Shown: positions 1 through 5,238 of the stretch, piece by piece | Layout: each line of letters opens with the position of its first letter | Numbering within the stretch: the stretch's first letter is position 1 | Assembly (NCBI GenBank): GCA_944321005.1 | Contig: CALUJT010000080.1 | Coordinates: 1 to 8,661, forward strand | DNA length: 8,661 nucleotides | Direction: 5' to 3' | Source of the DNA: an uncultured Atopobiaceae bacterium | GTDB taxonomy: Bacteria; Actinomycetota; Coriobacteriia; Coriobacteriales; Atopobiaceae | Notes under the pieces: generated by a model | What the model was told of the DNA's origin: nothing | Database searches by the model: none | Seen by the model: only the letters and a program-made list of their open reading frames with translations | Translations under genes and position numbers: made by a program

Positions 1-795
1 GGAGCTGGGGAAGGTCACCTTGGCCGTGGACGCGAACTCGTAGACGAGGTTCTTCTCGCCCCCCTGCTCGGCGAGGGCGTCGAAGATGTTCATGAGGGGG
101 TCGCCCTCGCCGCGGAAGGTGTGAACGGCATAGGCGTTGTCCCAGTAGATGCGGAAGTCGGGGGCAGCCGGCCTGAGGGCCACGAAGGCGCGCACGACGT
201 CGTCGGAGTAGGTCACGCCCGTGGGGTTGGCGTAGCGCGGAACGCACCAGATGCCCTTGACCGCGGCGTCCTTCTCGACGTACTCGCGGACCACGTCCAT
301 GTCCGGGCCGTCCTCGCGCATGGGCACGGGCACGTTCTGGATGCCAAAGCTCTCCGTCACGGTGAAGTGGCGGTCGTAGCCGGGCGCGGGGCAGAGGAAC
401 TTGACGGTCCCCTGCTGGCACCAGGGCCTCTCCCCGCCGATGCCATGGACGTAGCCGTTCTCCACGCAGTCGTACATGAGGTTGAGGCTGGAGGAGCCCA
501 TCACGGAGACGTTGGCCGGGTCCACGCCGAGGAGCTCGGCCGCGAGCGCGCGGGCCGAGGGCAGGCCGTCGGGGGCGCCGTAGTTGTCCGCGTCCGCGCC
601 GTTGTCCGTGAGGTCGCTCTGGGAGGTCAGGAGGTCGAGCATGGGCCTGGAGAGCGCGGTCTGCTCGGGGCTCGGCTTGCCGCGGGCCATGTCGAGCTTG
701 AGGTCGAGGGCGCGCAGCTCGTCCGCCTGGCGCTCGAGGTCTGCGAGGGCGGCGTCGAGCTCGGCGTCGGTCATCTTCTGAAACGCGGAAGTCAT
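1..795 (-). CDS. PLP-dependent class I/II aminotransferase, aspartate aminotransferase-like (partial, 3' end outside window)
   Basis: The first 265 codons of a fold-type I aminotransferase, which transfers an amino group through pyridoxal phosphate; a cytosolic aspartate-type role is likely but not proven. An acidic helical N-terminus is followed by MARGKPSPEQ (37-45), DNYG (70-73) and a phosphate-loop region near MGSSS (99-103). The family hallmarks ANPTG (189-193) and YWDNAY (217-222, with the PLP-contacting Asp and Tyr) follow. EFASTAK (253-259) supplies the Schiff-base lysine, Lys259. The pattern fits the actinobacterial aspartate aminotransferase group (Pfam Asp_aminotransf) better than classical AspC. 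Full-length members have about 420-440 residues, so about 40% is missing at the window edge; the frame is intact to base 1. The ATG at 795 is preceded by AGAGGAGG with good spacing. It is transcribed divergently from the small gene at 918. Confidence 0.9.
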   Translation of the reverse strand, partial: MTSAFQKMTDAELDAALADLERQADELRALDLKLDMARGKPSPEQTALSRPMLDLLTSQSDLTDNGADADNYGAPDGLPSARALAAELLGVDPANVSVMGSSSLNLMYDCVENGYVHGIGGERPWCQQGTVKFLCPAPGYDRHFTVTESFGIQNVPVPMREDGPDMDVVREYVEKDAAVKGIWCVPRYANPTGVTYSDDVVRAFVALRPAAPDFRIYWDNAYAVHTFRGEGDPLMNIFDALAEQGGEKNLVYEFASTAKVTFPSS

Positions 796-846
796 GGGTC
801 CTCCTCTGGGTCTCCCACCTCACGGCAGCGTCCTTTGGTCCCGCCT

Positions 847-852
847 AGTATA
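847..852 (-). promoter_or_regulatory. Putative -10 box for the aminotransferase gene
   Basis: On the minus strand the hexamer TATACT (5 of 6 to TATAAT) lies about 50 bases upstream of the aminotransferase ATG, predicting a leader of about 45 nt. No good -35 hexamer is seen at 16-18 bp, so the assignment rests on the -10 alone. Confidence 0.45.
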
Positions 853-873
853 GATGCAAACCGCACGGCGACT

Positions 874-881
874 GCTACCAT
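874..881 (+). promoter_or_regulatory. Putative extended -10 for the 918 gene
   Basis: TGC followed by TACCAT forms an extended -10 element about 37 bases upstream of the GTG start at 918. It is back to back with the minus-strand -10 at 847-852, so the 122-bp gap would hold two divergent promoters. No clear -35 is visible, as is usual for extended -10 promoters. This is pattern-based only. Confidence 0.4.
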
Positions 882-917
882 GTTCCAGACGAAAAGAAGC
901 GCTTACAGGGAGGGACC

Positions 918-1178
918 GTGTTCGAGTTTCGCTCAGATGACTACGGCGAGCTGCAGCGCCTGGTGGACGCCCTCTTTGCGCCGGGGGTCTCGAGCCGCGC
1001 CACCGTGAGCAAGATCGACGTCCTCGTGCGCGCCGAGGCGTACGACCTCTGCGACGACCTCGCGGAGGTGGTGGACCTGCTCCCCTCCGGAAGCTTCACG
1101 CGCATGCGCCTCTGCGACCAGATCAACTCCATCCTCGTGGGCCACGGTTGGGCCGGGGTCTACGGCACCGTGGAGTAG
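918..1178 (+). CDS. Small hypothetical protein, 86 aa
   Basis: I do not recognise this protein. It starts at a GTG at 918, just after CAGGGAGGGACC, a good ribosome binding site, and ends at TAG 1176-1178. The predicted product is small, acidic and soluble, with no signal peptide or membrane segment. Residues about 5-22 and 34-55 look like amphipathic helices. Two cysteines (about positions 44 and 66) are not arranged as a metal-binding motif. The C-terminal part around GHGWAGVYG is glycine- and aromatic-rich. The reading frame has actinobacterial GC3 bias and a strong start, so it is probably real although short. It is divergent from the aminotransferase and convergent with yebC. No function can be inferred from context. 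Confidence 0.7.
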   Translation: MFEFRSDDYGELQRLVDALFAPGVSSRATVSKIDVLVRAEAYDLCDDLAEVVDLLPSGSFTRMRLCDQINSILVGHGWAGVYGTVE

Positions 1179-1216
1179 GGACAGGGCGGTCGGCGACCTT
1201 TCGGCCCCTACGACAC

Positions 1217-1290
1217 GGGCGCCCCCGTTCTTCTCGCCCGGCGATTTCTGCGCGCGGCGCAGTGAGCCGGAGAGAAGAACGGGGGCGCCC
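1217..1290. repeat. 19-bp perfect inverted repeat between convergent genes
   Basis: Arms 1217-1235 and 1272-1290 are perfect reverse complements (outer GGGCGCCCCC, inner GTTCTTCTC), with a 36-base spacer. The spacer has its own 6-bp hairpin (1248-1253 with 1257-1262), and CCGGC 1238-1242 can pair with GCCGG 1266-1270, so the whole element could fold into one long stem. It lies 38 bases after the stop of the 918 gene and 28 bases after the stop of yebC. It may terminate both transcripts, but neither side has a U-run, so a dispersed palindromic repeat is equally possible. Confidence 0.8.
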
Positions 1291-1318
1291 CTTCAGGTGC
1301 GTATGAGACGAGCGCTGC

Positions 1319-2116
1319 CTACTCCTCGTCGAGAGCGGCCACGATCTCGTCGGTCATGTCCATGGTGTGGTAGACGTTCTGGACGTCCTCCAGCTCGTCG
1401 AGGCGGTCGACGAGGCGCTGGACCTTCTTGGCGTCGGCCACGGAGACCTGCGTCGGGGTCGTGGGGACCATGGTGAGCTCGGAGCCCTTGACCTCGATGC
1501 CCTGCTCCTCGAGGCCCTTCTGGACCTCCTGCATCTTGTCGTAGGCGGTCCAGACGATCCACTCCTCGCCGGCGTCCTCGTAGTCCTCGCCGCCCGCCTC
1601 GGCCACGGCGAGCATGAACTCGTCCTCGTCGACGGCGTTCTCCTTGTCGGCGATCTTCTTGTCCTCGGACTTGATGATCTTCTCGACGGCGATGGATCCC
1701 TTGCGCTCGAACTGGAACGCGACGGAGCCGGAGGTGCCGAGCGAGCCGCCGGAGTGGGAGAAGGCGGAGCGCACGTCGGCGGCGGTGCGGTTCTTGTTGT
1801 CCGTCAGGCAGTCCACGTAGACGGCCACGCCGGCGGGACCGTAGCCCTCGTAGGTGATCTCGGCGTAGTTGGCGGCGTCGGCGCCGGAGCCGAAGGCCTT
1901 GTCGATGGCAGCCTTGATCTTGGCGTTGGGCATGGAGACCATGCGGGCGCGGGCAACGGCAGCCGCGAGGGTGGCGTTGTTGTCCGGGTTGGGGTCGCCG
2001 CCGAGCTTGGCCGCAACGGTGATGTTGCGGGAGAGCTTGGAGAAGAGCGACGAGCGCTTGGCGTCGATGGCGGCCTTCTTGTGCTTGGTGGTTGCCCACT
2101 TAGAGTGTCCGGACAT
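1319..2116 (-). CDS. yebC: YebC/PmpR/TACO1 family protein, 265 aa
   Basis: A YebC-family protein. Members were long annotated as DNA-binding regulators; more recent work on YebC and mitochondrial TACO1 assigns them to the ribosome, easing translation through proline-rich stretches. The hallmark N-terminus SGHSKWATTKHKKAAIDAKR (2-21) is present, followed by DPNPDNNATL (41-50), MPNAKIKAAIDKA (62-74) and YEGYGPAGVAVYVDCLTDNKNRT (89-111, read in pieces). The ATG at 2116 is preferred because AAGGAG sits 6 bases upstream; an ATG 6 bases earlier overlaps that site. At 265 residues it is slightly longer than the usual 240-250, with extra charged sequence around 150-182 (EDKKIADKEN, then DEDEF). Unlike in many bacteria, no ruvC/ruvA/ruvB genes are adjacent on either side within the window; it looks monocistronic. 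Confidence 0.95.
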   Translation of the reverse strand: MSGHSKWATTKHKKAAIDAKRSSLFSKLSRNITVAAKLGGDPNPDNNATLAAAVARARMVSMPNAKIKAAIDKAFGSGADAANYAEITYEGYGPAGVAVYVDCLTDNKNRTAADVRSAFSHSGGSLGTSGSVAFQFERKGSIAVEKIIKSEDKKIADKENAVDEDEFMLAVAEAGGEDYEDAGEEWIVWTAYDKMQEVQKGLEEQGIEVKGSELTMVPTTPTQVSVADAKKVQRLVDRLDELEDVQNVYHTMDMTDEIVAALDEE

Positions 2117-2178
2117 GTACATCTCCTTCTTGCCCCGCTCGCGGCGCTCTGCCAGCCGCTCGGGAGCCCTCGACTCAC

Positions 2179-2193
2179 GGCATGAAACATGCC
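2179..2193. repeat. Small palindrome at the predicted yebC transcription start
   Basis: GGCATG and CATGCC are separated by AAA (6-bp arms), placed where transcription from the 2195-2223 promoter should begin. It could be an operator or a short 5' hairpin in the yebC leader. Short palindromes arise by chance in GC-rich DNA, so confidence in a function is low. Confidence 0.35.
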
Positions 2194-2194
2194 T

Positions 2195-2223
2195 ACGATA
2201 GCCAAGTGCCGTCACGTTGTAAA
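2195..2223 (-). promoter_or_regulatory. Predicted sigma70-type promoter of yebC
   Basis: On the minus strand, TTTACA (2218-2223, 5 of 6 to TTGACA) and TATCGT (2195-2200, 4 of 6 to TATAAT) are separated by exactly 17 bases. The predicted start near 2188 gives a leader of about 72 nt before the ATG at 2116. This is the best two-box promoter in the window. It lies between yebC and the 233-bp inverted-repeat element, so yebC need not depend on anything inside that element. Confidence 0.6.
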
Positions 2224-2282
2224 GGGCCGCCTCCGATTCCGGCAGTCGAGGCCCCAGGACGCCTCCGAGGACGAGTCATACT

Positions 2283-2515
2283 TGCGAGGTTTGGCCGCTC
2301 GTGCGATGCCGGCGCGGGCCGTCGCGGGGTTTCGCGCTTCGTGCGATGCGAGAATCGGGCGAGACGGGCCGTCACGCCACGGTCTTGCGGCGTTTTCCAA
2401 GATATCGATATCAAGTATCAAACCAAAATTCGTCGGAGGCCGAAAAACGCATCGCACGAAGCGCGAAACCCCGCGACGGCCCGCGCCGGCATCGCACGAG
2501 CGGCCAAACCTCGCA
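2283..2515. repeat. 233-bp element with perfect 68-bp inverted repeats
   Basis: Arms 2283-2350 and 2448-2515 are perfect reverse complements over 68 bases. They enclose a 97-bp core (2351-2447). Each arm holds two imperfect direct copies, 40 bases apart, of a unit running from GCGRGGTTT to TCGTGCGATGC (21 of 27 bases identical), so the element has four copies of TCGTGCGATGC in all, two per strand. The core has an AT-rich patch (about 2392-2432) with the 12-bp palindrome GATATCGATATC at 2401-2412, unlike the surrounding GC-rich DNA. No convincing open reading frame or transposase is inside, and no target-site duplication is visible at the edges. It fills the gap between the S component gene (stop 2541) and the yebC promoter. 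It may be a MITE-like element, an invertible segment, or a very large hairpin ending S component transcription. Confidence 0.9.
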
Positions 2516-2540
2516 CCCAGCACCTCGTCAGCCGCGACGC

Positions 2541-3251
2541 TCACAGGTCGTACTTGGCCACCACGCGCCGGACGGCCCTCCCCCACGGCAGCCAGATCGC
2601 AGCCAGGAACGCGACCGTCGCCACGCCGTGCGTCACGTCGAGCGGCAGGCTCGCCGCACAGGCTGCGAGCGCCGCCGGCCAGGTGAGGGGCTGCACGTAG
2701 CCGAGCACGTGATAGCCGTTGAGAATAAGCCCGTAGACGATGCCGGAGAGAAAGCCCCAGCCGTAGAGAGCGGGAGCGTGATTCAGCAGGCCCTTCTCAC
2801 CAAGCACGCCGCCGACGTAGCCGACGAGCCCCCAGGCATACATCTGCCAGGGCGTCCAGGGGCCCTGCCCGAAGAAGACATTAGAGAGGAGCGCCGCGAG
2901 CGCGCCCACCACGAAGCCGCTCCTGCGCCCGAGCGCCGCGCCCGCCACGATGGCAATGGCAGACACCGGCTTGACGTCGGGCAGCGGCGCAAAGAGCACG
3001 CGGCCGGCAGCCGCCAGGGCGGCGAGGACGGCGGTGGGCATGAGCTGGCGCAGCGCCGGCCGCGAGGCCTCGAACCCCACAAGGAGCAGCGCCACGCAGA
3101 GCAGCGCCACCACGAGCGAAACGCCCGCCGTGGCGCGCACCCCCGCCAGCGCGAGGCACGCCATCGCCGCCGGAACCGCCGCGAGCGCAAGCGGCTCGGC
3201 GGCCGTCAAAACCCGGGCGAGCGGCCGGCGTGTTTGCTTCTCCCCAATCAT
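2541..3251 (-). CDS. ECF transporter S component (substrate-binding membrane subunit), 236 aa
   Basis: A hydrophobic protein with about six membrane segments (roughly 18-37, 43-60, 70-90, 95-124, 135-152 and 163-220 in part), the size and layout of an energy-coupling-factor S component. S components bind a vitamin and are energised by EcfT plus two ATPases. The stretches PLPDVKPVSAIAIVAG (89-104), GRRSGFVVGALAALLSNVFF (108-127) and GQGPWTPWQMYAWGLVG (128-144) resemble S components that accompany DUF4430 lipoproteins and are predicted to import cobalamin-like compounds; the substrate is inferred. The ATG at 3251 gives the expected short cytoplasmic N-terminus, but no Shine-Dalgarno is visible (GGTACCC precedes it), so initiation may be leaderless or weak. 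The frame stays open upstream only as the antisense of the acidic gene. Its start faces that gene's start, 45 bases away. The matching A and T subunits are at 3817-6200. Confidence 0.85.
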   Translation of the reverse strand: MIGEKQTRRPLARVLTAAEPLALAAVPAAMACLALAGVRATAGVSLVVALLCVALLLVGFEASRPALRQLMPTAVLAALAAAGRVLFAPLPDVKPVSAIAIVAGAALGRRSGFVVGALAALLSNVFFGQGPWTPWQMYAWGLVGYVGGVLGEKGLLNHAPALYGWGFLSGIVYGLILNGYHVLGYVQPLTWPAALAACAASLPLDVTHGVATVAFLAAIWLPWGRAVRRVVAKYDL

Positions 3252-3296
3252 GGGTACCAGTTTGCCATACCGCCGGCGATGCGCGAGGAGGACACC

Positions 3297-3734
3297 ATGC
3301 TGTACATCGGCAACTTCAGCTACAACGACGACTCGGACAGCAAGGACAACTACTGCCTCATGCCCTGCATCGTCGAGGCGGAGGACGCGGACGAGGCGAT
3401 GCAGAAGTTCGCCGACCACTTCCAGCAGATTCGCAAGAGCTCCGACCTCCTGGACGGCGCCCACGAGATCTTCCTCGACTCCCTGTGCGAGCTCGAGAGC
3501 GTCCCCGAGGAGCCGGTCATCTGCCAGTGGCAGAAGATCGTGCCGGCTATGGACGGACTCTGCAGCATCACGAGCGCGCTTCCCGTCGTGGACGAGGACA
3601 GCGACTTCGCCAACGCCTACGCCTGGGGCGACGAGGAGGACGAGCACGACCACGCCGAGGACATCGACTTCGAGGAGCTCGACGACCTCGATGACGACGA
3701 CCTCGTGTCCCAGGAGCCGTTCCTGCTGTTCTAA
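3297..3734 (+). CDS. Acidic hypothetical protein, 145 aa
   Basis: I do not recognise the family. The ATG at 3297 follows GAGGAGG with ideal spacing; the stop is TAA 3732-3734. Residues 1-100 look like a compact mixed domain: MLYIGNFSYN, then CLMPCIVEAEDADEAMQKFADHF, a pattern typical of small proteins whose N-terminal strand is followed by a helix, and ICQWQKIVP (75-83). Residues 99-138 form a strongly acidic, disordered-looking tail (GDEEDEHDHAEDIDFEELDD among them), ending in hydrophobic PFLLF. There are four cysteines (20, 24, 64, 76), the first two as CLMPC. There is no signal peptide or membrane helix. It stands alone on the plus strand between the S component gene and the rest of the ECF operon, and its promoter would lie inside the S gene's 5' end. 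A role in the transporter is not implied. Confidence 0.8.
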   Translation: MLYIGNFSYNDDSDSKDNYCLMPCIVEAEDADEAMQKFADHFQQIRKSSDLLDGAHEIFLDSLCELESVPEEPVICQWQKIVPAMDGLCSITSALPVVDEDSDFANAYAWGDEEDEHDHAEDIDFEELDDLDDDDLVSQEPFLLF

Positions 3735-3742
3735 CGGAGAGC

Positions 3743-3821
3743 GGTGACCCAAGGGGGGACAGGACCAAATTGGGACACAGTCCGCGTGTCCCAATTTGGT
3801 CCTGTCCCCCCTTGGGTCACC
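3743..3821. repeat. 36-bp perfect palindrome with 7-base loop, spanning the ecfA stop codon
   Basis: Arms 3743-3778 and 3786-3821 are perfect reverse complements (36 of 36), with loop AGTCCGC. The inner arm reads CAAATTGGGACAC and the outer arm GGTGACCCAAGGGGGGACAG. It begins 8 bases after the acidic gene's stop and includes the TGA stop (3817-3819) of the ATPase gene, so both convergent transcripts run into it. It is stable enough to act as a two-way terminator, although there is no U-run. Its CAAATTGGG core is shared with the palindrome at 6875-6905, which points to a dispersed repeat family. Confidence 0.9.
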
Positions 3822-5238
3822 AGAGCCACGAGTTGGCGAAGAACTCGTCGGTGGGCTCCGTCACCGTGACGCCGCCGTCGAACATGAGCGAGACGCTGTC
3901 AGCCACCGCACGGACGAACCCCGTGTCATGCGTGGCAACAAGGATCGTCGTCCCCTCGTCGCGCGTGGAGATCAGGCGCCGGGCCACCCGCTCGCGCGCC
4001 GCACGGTCGAGCCCCTTGGTAGGCTCGTCCAGAAGGAGCAGCCGCGGGCGCACGAGCAGCAGCTTCTCCAGCGCGAGCAGCTGCTGCTGGCCTCCCGAGA
4101 GGTCATAGGGGTGACGCTCCGCGGCGCCCGCGAGACCCAGCCGTCCCAGGGCGGCGCCCGCCTCCGCGCGCCCGTAGCCCCCGGCGCGCGACCACTCCAT
4201 GAGCTCGTCAATTACGGTCTCCCGGGAGAGGAGGGCCTTGGGCGACTGCGGCAGGAGCGCCTGGCTCGCCGCGGCGGCGTTGCGCACGCGACCGCGAGCC
4301 GGGCGCAGCATGCCGGCGAGCACGGTGAGCAGCGTGGACTTGCCGCAGCCGTTGGACCCCACGATCGCCCGGACCTCTCCCTCCCCCGCCGCAAGGTCGA
4401 GCTCCCGCAGAACCCAGCGGCCGTCCCTGCCATAGCGGTACCAGACGTCATCCGCGGCGATCGCCGCATGAGAGCGTGAGTTTCTGGCACTTTCCGCCCC
4501 GAATCGGGGGTCAAAAGTGCCAGAAACGCACGCTATGTCATGAGACCAGGACGCCAGCTCGGCCAGCGGGACCCCGCGCGCCGCACCGCCCTCGAGCGCA
4601 AGCGCGCACGTGGCGTAGTCGAGCATGGGGGCGGGCGTGTGCGTGGCCACCACCACGGTGATGCCGAGCTCTCGGTTTGCCCGGAAGAGCAGCGCGAGGA
4701 AGTTCTTCTCGGCCAGGGGGTCGAGCATGCTCGTGGGCTCGTCCAGCAGAAGGACGCGCGGACGCATCACGAGCGCGGAGGCGAGCGCCAGCACCTGCCG
4801 CTGGCCGCCGGAGAGCTCCGCCGTGCGCATGCGGAACCACGGCTCTATTCCCAGGAAGTTGCAGCACTCCGCCACGCGGCGGCGCATCTCCCGCTCCGGA
4901 ACGCCGAGGTTCTCGAGCCCAAAGGCCATCTCGTGCCAGACCGTGTCGCAGACCATCTGCGCGTCGGGGTTCTGGAAGACGTAGCCCACGGCGCGCGCGG
5001 AGGCGAGCGGGTCGAGCGTGCGGACGGACTCCCCAAGGGCGCGGACGTCGCCGACGAGATCGCCGACGGGGGATATCTCGGGCTTTGCCAGGCGCAGGAG
5101 CGTGGACTTGCCCGACCCCGTGGCACCCACGAGCAGGGCGAAGGCTCCCTCGGGGACCTCGAGGGACGCGCCGAGAAGGACGGGCGAGGACGCGCCGGCA
5201 TACGTGAAGGACACGCGGTCGAACTCGAGCGCGCTCAT
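3817..5238 (-). CDS. ECF transporter ATPase, fused double-domain EcfA (A-A'), 473 aa
   Basis: Two complete ABC ATPase domains in one chain, powering an ECF vitamin importer at the cytoplasmic membrane face. Domain 1 (about 1-225): Walker A GATGSGKST (38-46), Q-loop VFQNPDAQ (87-94), signature LSGGQRQ (142-148), Walker B VLLLDEPTS (162-170), switch His200. Domain 2 (about 258-473): Walker A GSNGCGKST (294-302), Q-loop LLPQSPK (328-334), signature LSGGQQQ (380-386), Walker B LLLLDEPT (400-407), switch His437. Both sites look catalytically intact. In many bacteria EcfA1 and EcfA2 are separate genes; here they are fused. The linker (235-256) is encoded by a palindromic element. The ATG at 5238 overlaps the upstream ecfT stop as ATGA, so the two are translationally coupled. 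The stop codon lies in the palindrome at 3743-3821. Confidence 0.95.
   Translation of the reverse strand: MSALEFDRVSFTYAGASSPVLLGASLEVPEGAFALLVGATGSGKSTLLRLAKPEISPVGDLVGDVRALGESVRTLDPLASARAVGYVFQNPDAQMVCDTVWHEMAFGLENLGVPEREMRRRVAECCNFLGIEPWFRMRTAELSGGQRQVLALASALVMRPRVLLLDEPTSMLDPLAEKNFLALLFRANRELGITVVVATHTPAPMLDYATCALALEGGAARGVPLAELASWSHDIACVSGTFDPRFGAESARNSRSHAAIAADDVWYRYGRDGRWVLRELDLAAGEGEVRAIVGSNGCGKSTLLTVLAGMLRPARGRVRNAAAASQALLPQSPKALLSRETVIDELMEWSRAGGYGRAEAGAALGRLGLAGAAERHPYDLSGGQQQLLALEKLLLVRPRLLLLDEPTKGLDRAARERVARRLISTRDEGTTILVATHDTGFVRAVADSVSLMFDGGVTVTEPTDEFFANSWLW
4473..4534. repeat. In-frame palindromic element inside ecfA
   Basis: Arms 4473-4493 and 4514-4534 are inverted over 21 bases with one mismatch (arm core TTTCTGGCACTTT). 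The 20-base loop holds a second palindrome, CCCCGA-A-TCGGGG (4498-4510). It lies in the DNA for the linker between the two ATPase domains and codes for residues 235-256 in frame, without stops. The sequence resembles an intergenic repeat rather than a coding constraint, so I read it as an insertion tolerated in a flexible linker. Confidence 0.85.

Noticed and set aside
121..1008. Plus-strand open frame of 295 codons at the left edge
   Set aside because: Antisense to the aminotransferase, whose catalytic motifs are all in place; it also overlaps the 918 gene in another frame.
1367..2185. Long plus-strand open frame of 272 codons opposite yebC
   Set aside because: Antisense to a clear yebC; the translation is a low-complexity Val/Gly/Leu/Asp pattern typical of reversed GC-rich genes.
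2351..2447. Promoter in the core of the 233-bp element (TTGGTT, 16 bases, TATCTT on the minus strand)
   Set aside because: The -35 matches only 3 of 6; AT-rich DNA alone gives such matches, and yebC has a better promoter closer by.
2283..2515. CRISPR-like or iteron array
   Set aside because: There are only two copies per strand with no regular unique spacers, and the arms are inverted, not tandem; no cas or replication gene is near.
2275..2523. Target-site duplication flanking the 233-bp element
   Set aside because: Comparing the bases just outside each arm gave no matching direct repeat of 2 or more convincing bases.
2301..3296. Upstream in-frame extension of the acidic gene to a 477-codon reading frame
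   Set aside because: It crosses the inverted repeat and lies antisense to the S component; the ATG at 3297 has an excellent ribosome binding site and the sequence character changes sharply there.
3252..3794. Upstream extension of the S component frame to 417 codons
   Set aside because: It is antisense to the acidic gene and has no membrane-protein character; the open frame is a shadow.
3743..3821. Classical Rho-independent terminator
   Set aside because: There is no U-run on either strand after the stem; recorded as a palindromic repeat with possible terminator activity.
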